Source: Rhizobium subbaraonis
GTDB taxonomy: Bacteria; Pseudomonadota; Alphaproteobacteria; Rhizobiales; Rhizobiaceae
Length of the DNA: 64,000 bases
Reading direction: 5' to 3'
Assembly: GCF_900220975.1 (NCBI RefSeq)
Contig: NZ_OBQD01000006.1
Span: 124,001 to 188,000, forward strand
Shown here: positions 37,160-46,265 of the stretch, one piece after another
How positions within the stretch are numbered: position 1 is the first letter of the stretch
How the letters are laid out: each line of letters starts with the position of its first letter
The notes under the pieces: model-generated
Told to the model about the DNA's origin: nothing
Databases searched by the model: none
Seen by the model: only the letters and a program-made list of their open reading frames with translations
Made by a program: the position numbers and the translations under genes

Positions 37160-37957
37160 GTGACACCCAAGACCTCGCCCTTCCGGCCCCGCAGCGCCAG
37201 CCTTGCCTCGATCATTCTCGCCCTGCCGCTCGCGCTTGCCGGTTGCAGCGAGGACCAATCCCGCCCCGCCGATGCGAAGCCGCCTGCGCAGGTTGGAGGC
37301 GCGAGGCAGACCACTGGCCAGGCCGCACCGAAGTCGGCGCAGGCCGGCGGCGAACGACGCGGCGATGCGCCTGCGTCGCTGCCCGTGGGGCAAGGCTTCG
37401 ATTTCTACGTGCTTTCGCTCTCCTGGTCGCCGACCTGGTGCATGGACAACGACGCATCGGGTAACGGCGAGCAATGCCGCGCGGGACGCAATGCCGGCTT
37501 CATCGTGCACGGCCTGTGGCCGCAGAACGAGCGCGGCTATCCCGAATTCTGCCCTACGCGCCAATCCGACCGAGTCCCCGCCTCGCTCGGACGCGGCTAC
37601 CTCGACATCATCCCCAGCATGGGGCTGATCGGTCACCAGTGGCGCAAGCACGGCAGTTGTTCGGGCCTGTCGCAGCGCGATTATCTGGACACCACCCGTG
37701 CAGCCTTCGAGCGCCTTGTGCTACCGCAATCGCTGGAGGACGCAGCAGGAAATCGCACCGGACCGGCAGCGATCGAGGCCGCGCTGATAGAGGCCAATCC
37801 CGGCCTCACGGAAAGCGGAATCGCCGTCACCTGCGACGGCGGGCGGCTGGACGAGATCCGCATCTGCATGACGCCCGACCTGAATTTCCGCGATTGCCCG
37901 GAGGTGGATCGCGCCGCCTGCCGGGCCAGGACGATTACCCAACCGCCGATCCGCTAG
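37160..37957 (+). CDS. RNase T2-family ribonuclease, predicted lipoprotein
   Basis: A 265-residue endoribonuclease. The N-terminus is a lipoprotein signal with lipobox LALAGC (Cys29), followed by a low-complexity Ala/Pro/Gly linker to about residue 75. Catalytic segment I is FIVHGLWPQ (His117). Segment II is HQWRKHGSCS (His159, Lys163, His164); the position that is Glu in the classic HEWxKHG motif is Gln160 here. Cysteines for the usual disulfides are present (CMDND, CRAGR, CPTR, SCSG). The gene starts with GTG 37160, six bases after the preceding exported-protein gene, so the two are probably co-transcribed. Likely role: periplasmic RNA degradation for nutrient recovery. Confidence 0.88.
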   Translation: MTPKTSPFRPRSASLASIILALPLALAGCSEDQSRPADAKPPAQVGGARQTTGQAAPKSAQAGGERRGDAPASLPVGQGFDFYVLSLSWSPTWCMDNDASGNGEQCRAGRNAGFIVHGLWPQNERGYPEFCPTRQSDRVPASLGRGYLDIIPSMGLIGHQWRKHGSCSGLSQRDYLDTTRAAFERLVLPQSLEDAAGNRTGPAAIEAALIEANPGLTESGIAVTCDGGRLDEIRICMTPDLNFRDCPEVDRAACRARTITQPPIR

Positions 37958-37978
37958 CGGCACAGCCGGAGACCCATC

Positions 37979-38569
37979 TTGAAGATCTTCTATTCCACCA
38001 CATCGCCCTACTCCACCAAGGTCCGCATGGCCGCGCACTATGCCGGCCTCGACGCCGAGCACGTCTCAACCGAAACCAACGCCGACCCGGCCGATCTGAT
38101 CGCCGCCAACCCGCTAGGCAAGATCCCGACGCTCGTCACCGACGAAGGGCTGGCGATCTACGACAGCCGCGCCATCATGCATTTCATCGACCGGGAAACA
38201 GGCCGCAAGCTCTATCCGCGCGCCGCCGCCAAGCGCACGGAAGCCGATGTGCTGGAAGCGACCGCTGACGGGGTGTGCGACTGCCTGCTGGCGATCGTCT
38301 ACGAACGACGCACCCGTCCGGAGGACAAGATCCACCAGCCCTGGATCGACCGCCAGTGGTCGAAGGTCGAGCGCGCGCTCGACCACCTCGAAAAGACCAT
38401 GCCGCGGCTGGGCAAGAAGCCTCATGGCGGCCACTTCGCGCTTGCTGCGATGCTGCGCTACATCGAACTGCGCTTCTCCGGCCAGTGGCAGAAGGGCCGC
38501 CCGAAGCTGAAGCGGTATCTCTCACGGTTCGAAGCGGTGTTTCCGGACTTTGCCAAGTTCAAGGATTGA
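37979..38569 (+). CDS. Glutathione S-transferase family protein
   Basis: A 196-residue protein with an N-terminal thioredoxin-like domain (MKIFYSTTSPYSTKVRMAAH, residues 1-20, with Ser/Tyr near the glutathione site; NPLGKIPTLVTDEG with the cis-Pro; DSRAIMHFID) and an all-helical C-terminal domain from about residue 85. The start is TTG 37979 preceded by CCGGAGA, a reasonable ribosome-binding site. It begins 21 bases after the RNase T2 gene, so co-transcription is possible. The substrate is unknown. Confidence 0.87.
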   Translation: MKIFYSTTSPYSTKVRMAAHYAGLDAEHVSTETNADPADLIAANPLGKIPTLVTDEGLAIYDSRAIMHFIDRETGRKLYPRAAAKRTEADVLEATADGVCDCLLAIVYERRTRPEDKIHQPWIDRQWSKVERALDHLEKTMPRLGKKPHGGHFALAAMLRYIELRFSGQWQKGRPKLKRYLSRFEAVFPDFAKFKD

Positions 38570-38889
38570 GGACGCTACGGCGCCATCATCACACCTGTTT
38601 GTTTTGTCTCACCGCGCATCCGCGCGGTGGCTGGATGCCGGATCAAGTCCGGCATGACGGGTGACCTGGAGGCAGCGCCTCTTGCAGTTCCAGCGTGCAT
38701 CATCACGAACAGCCCATGAAGGGCTATGTCCACCTTCTCCTGCAGGCGCGCCTGAGCTTGTTGTCGACAGCTGCATTGCGTGCGGCCTCATCGCATCCGT
38801 CATGCCGGACTTGATCCGGCATCCAGCCACGGCGCGTTCACGCCGTGAGATAGTGCTCCCTCCCGGTGTGCGGAATGCCCCACCCGGGC
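38570..38889. repeat. Palindromic intergenic repeat island (RIME/BIME-like)
   Basis: A 32-base unit GGCTGGATGCCGGATCAAGT (38629-38660, first 20 bases given) is repeated in inverted orientation at 38797-38828. Each copy contains its own hairpin ATGCCGGA-TCAAG-TCCGGCAT. Each is flanked on the outer side by another hairpin, ACCGCGC-ATCC-GCGCGGT (38611-38628) and CACGGCG-CGTTCA-CGCCGTG (38828-38847). The mosaic of palindromes with a roughly 135-base centre is typical of rhizobial intergenic mosaic elements. There is no gene inside. The repeated unit very likely occurs many times in this genome. Confidence 0.75.
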
Positions 38890-38926
38890 AAAAGACAAAA
38901 GGCCGGACGCATGTGCGCCCGGCCCT
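38890..38926 (-). terminator. Rho-independent terminator of the outer-membrane protein gene
   Basis: On the minus strand GGCCGG-GCGCACATGCGT-CCGGCC is followed by TTTTGTCTTTT, 27 bases past the stop codon. Confidence 0.85.
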
Positions 38927-38952
38927 CTCGTTCATTCAGCTGATCGGGAGGA

Positions 38953-39594
38953 TCAGAACTTCACGCCCATACCGACGCGGACGCTCTGCTCGTCCTGGCC
39001 GGCCTTGACCTTGCCGGAGTCCAGATCGAAGTCCTTGCTGCCGTAGTCGGTGTAGCGGTATTCGACGCGGGCGGTAACGTTGTTGGTGACGAAGGTTTCG
39101 GCACCGACGCCAGCCGTCCAGCCGACCATCGTGTTCTTGTCGGACGAGGTGTTGTCCTCCATCTTGGCGCGCGACAGGGCCAGACCGCCGGTGCCGTACA
39201 GCAGGACCGGATTCAGATCGACGCCGACGCGTGCGCGCAGCGAACCGTTGACGCCCTGCTCGGCTTCGCGGGTCGAGTTCTTCGAATCGATGCCCGAGTA
39301 GTTCACGTCGGCTTCACCGCCGTACACCAGCTGGCCGCTCTGCATGTTGTAGCCACCGTAGACGCCGCCGCCGAAGCCGTTGGCGCCGTTGCCGCTCTGC
39401 TTCTGGAAGTTGCCGTGCTGCCAGGTGACGGTACCACCCGCGTAACCGCCGGCCCAGTTGCCGCTTGCGACCGGCTCGGAATATTCGGCAGCCGGAGCCT
39501 GGGGGATCTGGTCGACCGCGTCTGCAGCGCGTGCGGACTGGAAGGCGGCGATCGACATGGCGGAAGCCATCAGGGTGATGATCAGGGTACGCAT
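38953..39594 (-). CDS. Outer-membrane beta-barrel protein (porin-like, OMP_b-brl)
   Basis: A 213-residue outer-membrane protein. The signal peptide is MRTLIITLMASAMSIAAFQS, cleaved after ARA (about residue 23). The mature protein has the alternating glycine/aromatic pattern of an eight-stranded barrel: NWAGGYAGGTVTW, GGGVYGGYNMQSGQLVYGGE, ARVEYRYTDYG, and it ends VRVGMGVKF with the C-terminal aromatic residue used by the BAM machinery. The start ATG 39594 follows AAGGAG. Similar proteins in rhizobia include RopB-type and surface-antigen porins. An AT-rich upstream region and strong terminator suggest a well-expressed single gene. Confidence 0.88.
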   Translation of the reverse strand: MRTLIITLMASAMSIAAFQSARAADAVDQIPQAPAAEYSEPVASGNWAGGYAGGTVTWQHGNFQKQSGNGANGFGGGVYGGYNMQSGQLVYGGEADVNYSGIDSKNSTREAEQGVNGSLRARVGVDLNPVLLYGTGGLALSRAKMEDNTSSDKNTMVGWTAGVGAETFVTNNVTARVEYRYTDYGSKDFDLDSGKVKAGQDEQSVRVGMGVKF

Positions 39595-39879
39595 ACTAAT
39601 TCTCCTTTGCATTCCCATGCCGACGGCAATGAACACGCCAATTCGGCACTACTAATATATACGGCGTTACGCGTCCGGTTGAGTTCAAATTGAATAAAGA
39701 TTGAGGATTTGAAAGAGCGGAAATGTGAAATTTTCGCGGCACAATCATGATCAGATTGCGATGTTGCTTTCGGACAACAGGCATATTATTAACCATAATC
39801 CCAAATATTGAAAATATACTTCGATCTTGGCAAACAACATTGCCAATCGATCACTCCTGTTAATTATTCTGAAAACTTT
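39595..39879. promoter_or_regulatory. AT-rich divergent control region, omp / SDR
   Basis: About 285 bases clearly richer in A/T than the rest of the window. On the minus strand TATATT (39659-39654) is a good -10 box about 60 bases ahead of the omp start; TTGAAC (39688-39683) is a -35-like box but at 23 bases spacing. A plus-strand frame is open from TTG 39808 into the SDR gene but has non-host codon use. Confidence 0.4.
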
Positions 39880-40725
39880 ATGCAGGCCCAGTTTAAGCGC
39901 TCGCGCCGATCTCTATATCTGTGGCAGGTTAAGCAAACAGAAAGCGATGCGAGCCCTTCATTGAGAATTCTTCATCGAACAGCACTGGTTACGGGCGCGG
40001 CGCAGCGGATCGGCCGCGCGATCGCCGAGGACCTGGCGGCGAACGGTTTCGCCGTCGCCATCCACGCCAATTCGTCGATCGAGACGGCGCGATCGATCGC
40101 CCGCACGATCGCTTCGAACGGCGGACGCGCAACGGCGCTCGACTGCGACCTCGCCGACGCGGACGCGACCGCGCTGCTGGTGGGTCGGGCCGTTGAGGCA
40201 CTTGGTCCGCTGGGCGTCGTCGTCAACAACGCCTCGCTGTTCAAGCCCGACAGCCTGCGCCATCTGGACAGCGCGCTCTGGGATCGCCATTTCGACGTGC
40301 ATGTCCGCGCGCCGTCGATTCTCGCCCGTGACTTCGACCGTCAGTTGCCGGAGGGGTCGGGCGGGCTGATCGTCAACATCATCGACCAGCGCGTATGGAA
40401 CCCGACGCCGCGCTACTATTCCTACACACTGTCGAAATCGGCGCTGTGGATGGCGACGCGCACCATGGCGCAGGCCCTGGCGCCTCGCATCCGCGTCAAT
40501 GCGATCGGTCCCGGACCGACGCTGCCGAACGAGCGCCAGAGCGAGGCCGATTTCAAGGCGCAGACCGAGGCGCTGCTGCTGCAATCCGGGCCTGATCTGG
40601 ACGAATTCGGCCGCACGATCCGCTTTCTCGTCGACACGCCTTCGATTACCGGGCAAATGATCGCCCTTGATGGCGGCCAGCATCTTGCGTGGCAAACGCC
40701 AGACGTCGCGGAGATCACGGAATGA
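39880..40725 (+). CDS. Short-chain dehydrogenase/reductase (FolM/pteridine-reductase-like)
   Basis: An NAD(P)-dependent reductase. The nucleotide-binding motif [13 protein letters not shown] is the variant TGxxxxIG seen in pteridine reductases and FolM. The structural motif VVVNNASLF and the catalytic YTLSKSA (Tyr/Lys) are present. The start is uncertain: ATG 39880 gives 281 residues, TTG 39961 gives 254 and fits the usual short lead before the Rossmann motif, and TTG 39808 is also open; none has a clear ribosome-binding site. The stop overlaps the uvrC start (ATGA), showing translational coupling. In rhizobia this SDR commonly precedes uvrC. Confidence 0.85.
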   Translation: MQAQFKRSRRSLYLWQVKQTESDASPSLRILHRTALVTGAAQRIGRAIAEDLAANGFAVAIHANSSIETARSIARTIASNGGRATALDCDLADADATALLVGRAVEALGPLGVVVNNASLFKPDSLRHLDSALWDRHFDVHVRAPSILARDFDRQLPEGSGGLIVNIIDQRVWNPTPRYYSYTLSKSALWMATRTMAQALAPRIRVNAIGPGPTLPNERQSEADFKAQTEALLLQSGPDLDEFGRTIRFLVDTPSITGQMIALDGGQHLAWQTPDVAEITE

Positions 40726-42758
40726 CCACCGGCCGGCCGGTGCAGGATGGCGGCATCCTCTATGACGAAACGGAACGGGACGACGAAGAGGAACTGACGG
40801 AAGCCGCGCCCTCCCCTTCCTCCCTGCCCGACATCGAATGGTCCGAGGCGATCGAACCCTCGCATCAAGGCTTGCGCGGTGCGGAACTGATCCAGGCCTT
40901 CGTCAAGCGCTTGCCGAACAGCCCCGGCGTCTACCGCATGTTCAACGAGGCCGGCGATGTGCTCTATGTCGGCAAGGCGCGAAGCCTGAAGAAGCGGGTG
41001 AACAACTACGCGCTTGGCCGCGGCCATTCCAACCGCATCGGCCGGATGATCCGCGAGACGGCGAACATGGAGTTCGTCACGACGCGCACGGAGACCGAGG
41101 CGCTCCTGCTGGAAGCGAACCTCATCAAGAGGTTGCGCCCGCGCTTCAACGTGCAACTTCGCGACGACAAGTCGTTTCCCTATATCCTCGTGACGGCGGA
41201 CAGCCGGGCGCCTGCGATCTTCAAGCATCGTGGCGCACGCAGCCGCAAGGGCGCCTACTTCGGCCCGTTCGCCTCCGCCGGCGCCGTCGGTCGGACGATC
41301 AATTCGCTGCAGCGCGCCTTCCTGCTGCGCACCTGCACGGACAGCGTCTTCGAAAGCCGGACGCGCCCCTGCCTGCTCTACCAGATCAAGCGCTGTTCGG
41401 GGCCGTGCACGCACGAGATCAGCGACGAGGGTTATGGGGAACTGGTGCAGGAGGCGAAGGATTTCCTCTCCGGCAAGAGCCAGAACGTGAAGGGCCAGAT
41501 CGCAGCAGCCATGAACGAGGCGGCCGAAAACCTGGATTTCGAGCGCGCCGCCGTCTATCGCGACCGGCTGGCAGCGCTTTCCCATGTCCAGAGCCACCAG
41601 GGCATCAATCCGGCCGGGGTCGAGGAGGCGGACGTCTTCGCCATCCATCACGAGGGCGGCATTTCCTGCATCCAGGTGTTCTTCTTCCGCACCGGGCAGA
41701 ACTGGGGCAACCGGGCCTATTTCCCGAAGGCCGATCCGCAGCTTGCGGGCGGTGAGGTGCTGAACGCCTTCCTCGCCCAGTTCTACGACGACAAGCCCTG
41801 TCCCCGGCAGGTTCTGCTTTCGGAGCAGATCGAGGAGCAGGAACTGCTTTCCCAGGCGCTGAGCGAGAAATCGGGATACCGGGTCGCCATCCACGTGCCG
41901 CAGCGCGGCGAGAAGAAGGACCTGGTCGACCAGGTTCTGGCGAACGCACGCGAGGCGCATGGCCGGAAGCTGGCCGAGACCGCATCCCAGTCGCGGCTTC
42001 TCGAAGGTTTCGCGCAGACCTTCAAGCTGCCCACCGTCCCGCGCCGCATCGAGATCTACGACAACTCGCACATCATGGGCGCAAATGCCGTCGGCGGCAT
42101 GGTCGTCGCGGGGCCGGAAGGCTTCGTCAAGGGGCAGTACCGGAAGTTCAACATCAAGTCGACGGAAATCACCCCAGGTGACGACTTCGGCATGATGCGG
42201 GAGGTGATGACGCGCCGCTTCTCGCGGCTGATCAAGGAAGAGGGCCTGCCGGACCGGACCGTGGACGCCGGCACTGAAGCCGCCGACCTGCCCCTCCCCG
42301 CCTGGCCCGACGTAATCCTGATCGACGGCGGCCAGGGGCAGATGACGGCGGTGCGGGCCATCCTCGCCGAACTTGGCATCACCGACCATGTCGTCGCCAT
42401 CGGGGTCGCCAAGGGCGCGGACCGAGAGGCAGGCCGCGAGCGGTTCTTCGCCGCCGGTACACCGGACTTCTCGCTGCCGCCGCGCGATCCGGTTCTCTAC
42501 TTCATCCAGCGACTGCGCGACGAGGCGCACCGCTTCGCCATCGGTTCGCACCGGGCCCGCCGCAAGAAGGAGATGGTGAAGAACCCTCTGGACGAAATTG
42601 CCGGGATCGGGCCGACGCGCAAGCGTGCGCTGCTGCAGCATTTCGGCACCGCCAAGGCTGTGTCGCGTGCCGGCATATCCGACCTCATGGCGGTGGAAGG
42701 CATTTCCGAAAGCGTCGCGCGACTGGTCTACAATCACTTCCACGAAGACGCGCGGTAG
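40722..42758 (+). CDS. uvrC: UvrABC system protein C
   Basis: Dual-incision nuclease of nucleotide excision repair; 678 residues. After an acidic extension of about 55 residues comes the GIY-YIG nuclease domain ([20 protein letters not shown], about 68-150) for the 3' cut. The Cys-rich region [15 protein letters not shown] follows, then the UVR domain ([17 protein letters not shown]) that binds UvrB. The RNase H-like domain for the 5' cut holds [10 protein letters not shown] and ILIDGGQGQ, and tandem HhH motifs end the protein ([20 protein letters not shown]). The start ATG 40722 overlaps the SDR stop. In related genomes pgsA follows; here an opposite-strand RTX gene intervenes. Confidence 0.97.
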   Translation: MTTGRPVQDGGILYDETERDDEEELTEAAPSPSSLPDIEWSEAIEPSHQGLRGAELIQAFVKRLPNSPGVYRMFNEAGDVLYVGKARSLKKRVNNYALGRGHSNRIGRMIRETANMEFVTTRTETEALLLEANLIKRLRPRFNVQLRDDKSFPYILVTADSRAPAIFKHRGARSRKGAYFGPFASAGAVGRTINSLQRAFLLRTCTDSVFESRTRPCLLYQIKRCSGPCTHEISDEGYGELVQEAKDFLSGKSQNVKGQIAAAMNEAAENLDFERAAVYRDRLAALSHVQSHQGINPAGVEEADVFAIHHEGGISCIQVFFFRTGQNWGNRAYFPKADPQLAGGEVLNAFLAQFYDDKPCPRQVLLSEQIEEQELLSQALSEKSGYRVAIHVPQRGEKKDLVDQVLANAREAHGRKLAETASQSRLLEGFAQTFKLPTVPRRIEIYDNSHIMGANAVGGMVVAGPEGFVKGQYRKFNIKSTEITPGDDFGMMREVMTRRFSRLIKEEGLPDRTVDAGTEAADLPLPAWPDVILIDGGQGQMTAVRAILAELGITDHVVAIGVAKGADREAGRERFFAAGTPDFSLPPRDPVLYFIQRLRDEAHRFAIGSHRARRKKEMVKNPLDEIAGIGPTRKRALLQHFGTAKAVSRAGISDLMAVEGISESVARLVYNHFHEDAR

Positions 42759-42818
42759 CGCGGCAGCGCAGGTGCGGCCGGTTGTGCGGCAGCCGCTCGC
42801 CTCGCCTCGCCCCGCTTG

Positions 42819-45800
42819 TCACAGCAGGAAATCTGCCTTTCCGAAGGTGTGAATGCCGGAGAAAAGGATGCTGAAATCCGCCTTGCCGTCGCCATCGACG
42901 TCGCCGGAAAGCAGCGTGTCGCTGCCGCTCTTCTGATACCGCAACTCGCCCGCATGCTTGCCGAATCCGGACTTGCCGATGAACAAGAAGGCGTTGTCGG
43001 CGCTTGTCGCCACCCGCGCGTCGATGCCGCGCAGGTCGATCAGGTCGCCGTCGCTGCGGGAAAAGTCGAGCACGGTATCGCGCCCGCCGCTGGCAACGGT
43101 CGTCTCCGACACCTTGCGGAACACGAAGACGTCGCGACCCGCTCCGCCGGAAAGCCTGTCGGCGCCCGCACCACCTTCCAGCGTATCATTGCCGTTGTTG
43201 CCGTAGAGCCGGTCGCTTCCGCTGCCCCCGTCGAGCAGGTCGTTGCCGTCCATCCCTTTCACGAGGTTTGCGCCGGCACTGCCGGTGATCCGGTTCGACA
43301 AGGCGTTGCCGGTACCGGCATGGTTGCCCAGGCCCGTCAGAAGCAGTCGTTCGACATTGTCCGTGAGCGCATAGCTGCAGGCGGCCTGCACCGTATCCGT
43401 GCCCGCGCCTCTGAGCTCCACGACGATGTCGCCGGCGCTCACCACATAGAGATCGTTGCCGGCGCCACCGTAAAGGCGATCGGATCCGGCGCCGCCGTCC
43501 AGCGTGTCGTTTCCATCGCCGCCTTCAAGTCTGTCGTTGCCGCCGCCACCCAGAAGCAGGTCGTTGCCGCCAAGCCCTTTGAGCGTATTGGCCGCGGCAT
43601 TGCCGGTGACGGCATTGGCGAGCGAATTGCCGGTGCCGCCGTACTTGCCCGATCCGAGCAAAACCAGTTTCTCGATGTTGGCACCGAGCGTATAGCTGCA
43701 GCTTGCCTGCACGGTGTCGGTCCCGGCATTTGCGGCCTCGACGACCATGTCCCTTGTGTCGTCCACCATATAGGTCTCGTCGCCGCTTTCGCCCTTCAGC
43801 GTATCGATACCGCTGCCCCCGTCGATCAGGTCGTTGCCCTTTCCCCCGATCAGCGTGTCGTTGCCGCCCTTGCCGTACATCAGGTCGCCGTGGATGCTGC
43901 CGGTCAGCTTGTCGTTGCCTGACGTGCCGGAAAAGAGATCGGGCGAAATACCCATCACGGTCAGGGTAATGGTGGCCGTCGACGTCCCGCCCTTGCCGTC
44001 GGAAACCGTGTAGCTGATGACGACCTTGCGGCTTTCGCCGTCACCGATGTTCTGGTTCGGCCCGACGGTCGGATTGTAGATCAGCATCTTCTTGGCATCG
44101 ATCATCACCGAGCCGAAGCCGGAGACGATGCGAGCCTTGATCATCGACAGTTCGTCGCGGTCGACGTCCGCGGCGGCGTCCTTGACCTCGACCTTGTAGA
44201 CGGCGTTCTCGTAGGTCGACGCGCTCAGCGCCCGCGCGTTCGGATTGTCGTTCACCGGCGCCACGTCGAGCGTCAGCTTGCGCGTGATGGGATCCGTATC
44301 GCGGCCGTCGAAATCCGTGCCGCCAGTATCGACGACGTTGAAGGTCAGGGCACCGAGCGCGATGCCGTTCAGGTTCGCCGTCGCCTTCCAGGCAAGCTTG
44401 CCGGCCTCGATATCGCTTGCCGAAATCATCTGGCCCGGCACGACCGGGCGGCCGCCGAGCGTGAGTGCTCCGTTTACCGGAACAGACGAAATATGGACGG
44501 CCTTCAGCAGGTCGCCATTGGCATCGCGGAAGCCGAAATCCTCCGCCTTGAAGACGTAGGGGCTGTCTTCCTTGACATGCAGAGTCTTGCTCTCGCCGGT
44601 CGGCGCGTCGTTTACCGCCCGATAGACCTTTTCGTAAAGATGGACGCCGTCGTCCTCGCTGGCCTGCCAGCTCAGCGCCAGCCCGCCATCGTCAAGGGCC
44701 GCAATCTTCGGGGCGCCCTGCACCAGCGCCGAAGCCTTCGCGACCGGCTCGTCGATTGACATGCGCGCAGTGCCGGTCGCGTTGAAGACGCGAAGCGAAA
44801 CGGAGTAGCCGTCGTCGCCCTGTGTCGTCCAGGCGACTGCAAAGCCGCCACCGGCGAGTGCGACCACGAACGGATCGACCTGAACCCCGGCAGTCCCGAC
44901 ATTCACCGGAATATCGCCCGCCATCCTGGTCTTGCCGTCGGCATTGTAGACCTGCATAGCAAGGCCTGCGCCGTCTTGGGCGGTTTCGCCGCTCCACAGC
45001 ACGACGAAGCCGCCGTCCTTCAAGGCGGCGACGAGCGGGCTTAGCTGGTCGCCGCCGCTATGTTCGTTCACCGAGAAGTCGGTACTGGCGCTCGCGGTGC
45101 CGTCGGGATCATAGACCTGCAGGGAAATGCCGGCCGAATCGCCGTTGCGTTGGCCATCCCAGGCGACGACGAAACCGCCGTCCGCCAGCGCGGTGACGAC
45201 GGGCCGGGCCTGCGAAGCGCCATCGCCCGCAAAGATCGGCACGATCGCATCCTTCTTCACGGACCCGGACGAGTCGAAAATCCGCATCCGCACCCGCGGG
45301 ACGCCGCCGTCTTCGGAGGCTGCGCCGTCGTGAACGACGACGAAGCCGCCGCCGGCAAGCGCCGCCATCGAAAAAGTCCCGACCGAGGCGACGTCGAGCC
45401 GGACGTCCTGGTCGCCGGATCTCGCCTTGCCTTCCTTGTCGAAAACGCGCAACGACAAGCCGGAGGGCATATCGCTGCTTGCGGACGTCTGCCAGGCGAC
45501 GACGAGGCCGCCATCGGCAAGCGATGTCATTTGCGGCGCCGACTGGATGCCGTCCGTGTCCACGTTGACGAGCGTATCGGTCGCAGACTGCGGGGTGCCG
45601 TTGGCATCGAAGATCCGAAAGGCGATGCCCGCCTCATCCCCCGCCGTCTGCCCGGCCCAGACGACCGCGAAACCGCCGCCTGCCAGCGACGTCAGCCGCG
45701 GCATTGCCTGTTGCCCGGCAAGATCGCCGTTTGCGGGAACATCGACCAGGGACCGGAGGCTGCCGTCGGCGTTGAAGACGCGCAAGGTGACGTCGGCGGT

Positions 45801-45929
45801 GCCGCTGATCGCCGTGCCGCTCCAGGCAAGGACGAAACCACCATCCGCCAAAGTGACGATATCGCTCTGGTACGGCACCTGCGCGAGGAAGCCGTTCACC
45901 GACAACAATTCTCCACCGATGATCCCCAT
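42819..45929 (-). CDS. Large RTX protein with eight N-terminal tandem repeats and cadherin-like domains
   Basis: A 1036-residue acidic protein, predicted to leave the cell by a type I secretion system: no N-terminal signal peptide, with calcium-binding RTX nonapeptides near the C-terminus. Residues about 20-445 hold eight repeats of roughly 55 residues with the core LADGGFVVAW ... LRVFDADG. Two cadherin/Ig-like domains follow (VNDAPTGESKTL, about 450-560, and VNDNPNARAL to ITLTVMG, about 560-680). Then come three RTX blocks (GGKGNDLIDGGSGIDTL; GGDGNDTLDGGAGSDRLYGG; GNNGNDTLEGGAGADRLSGG) separated by two near-identical segments beginning GTDTVQA. The end, FSRSDGDLIDLRGIDA, resembles the serralysin C-terminal targeting region. 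The start ATG 45929 follows GGGCGGG. No secretion genes are in the window. No protease motif is visible, so an adhesin or matrix role is inferred. Confidence 0.88.
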   Translation of the reverse strand: MGIIGGELLSVNGFLAQVPYQSDIVTLADGGFVLAWSGTAISGTADVTLRVFNADGSLRSLVDVPANGDLAGQQAMPRLTSLAGGGFAVVWAGQTAGDEAGIAFRIFDANGTPQSATDTLVNVDTDGIQSAPQMTSLADGGLVVAWQTSASSDMPSGLSLRVFDKEGKARSGDQDVRLDVASVGTFSMAALAGGGFVVVHDGAASEDGGVPRVRMRIFDSSGSVKKDAIVPIFAGDGASQARPVVTALADGGFVVAWDGQRNGDSAGISLQVYDPDGTASASTDFSVNEHSGGDQLSPLVAALKDGGFVVLWSGETAQDGAGLAMQVYNADGKTRMAGDIPVNVGTAGVQVDPFVVALAGGGFAVAWTTQGDDGYSVSLRVFNATGTARMSIDEPVAKASALVQGAPKIAALDDGGLALSWQASEDDGVHLYEKVYRAVNDAPTGESKTLHVKEDSPYVFKAEDFGFRDANGDLLKAVHISSVPVNGALTLGGRPVVPGQMISASDIEAGKLAWKATANLNGIALGALTFNVVDTGGTDFDGRDTDPITRKLTLDVAPVNDNPNARALSASTYENAVYKVEVKDAAADVDRDELSMIKARIVSGFGSVMIDAKKMLIYNPTVGPNQNIGDGESRKVVISYTVSDGKGGTSTATITLTVMGISPDLFSGTSGNDKLTGSIHGDLMYGKGGNDTLIGGKGNDLIDGGSGIDTLKGESGDETYMVDDTRDMVVEAANAGTDTVQASCSYTLGANIEKLVLLGSGKYGGTGNSLANAVTGNAAANTLKGLGGNDLLLGGGGNDRLEGGDGNDTLDGGAGSDRLYGGAGNDLYVVSAGDIVVELRGAGTDTVQAACSYALTDNVERLLLTGLGNHAGTGNALSNRITGSAGANLVKGMDGNDLLDGGSGSDRLYGNNGNDTLEGGAGADRLSGGAGRDVFVFRKVSETTVASGGRDTVLDFSRSDGDLIDLRGIDARVATSADNAFLFIGKSGFGKHAGELRYQKSGSDTLLSGDVDGDGKADFSILFSGIHTFGKADFLL

Positions 45930-46265
45930 CGAGGACCCGCCCTTCCAAAGCCTGAATTGAATTTCACCGCGCGGAACAGCCACGAACCACAACCCACGGT
46001 CAATGGTACCGACGTTCGCACTACGCAAAACCTGTTCTAAAACGAACAAACTTCGCAATCTATTCGCGCAATCTGAAACTTTTTCTTCATCGCGCGACGC
46101 TTGCGAAACACCATGCGGCATCCGGTGCGCAACGGCCGACAAATCAGCGATTAAACCGGATCATCCGAATAATGCCTTGATCGCGATGAAAAGCTGTCGC
46201 CAACTGTTGACGGAAATGTCACAAACGCCACAACTAACGGCAAACACATTCGAGACTGCAAATCC
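45930..46265. other. Divergent intergenic region, RTX gene / pgsA
   Basis: About 335 bases, less GC-rich than the flanking genes and without a credible gene. It must contain the RTX promoter on the minus strand and the pgsA promoter on the plus strand. The minus-strand frame stays open upstream of ATG 45929 but has atypical codons. Confidence 0.5.
46207..46236 (+). promoter_or_regulatory. Candidate promoter of pgsA-moaD-moaE
   Basis: TTGACG (46207-46212) followed after 17 bases by ACAACT (46230-46235), about 30 bases ahead of the pgsA start. The -35 box is good, the -10 box weak. Confidence 0.3.

Noticed and set aside
40422-42743. Long minus-strand open frame across uvrC
   Set aside because: Antisense to uvrC, which has all expected domains; no start signal.
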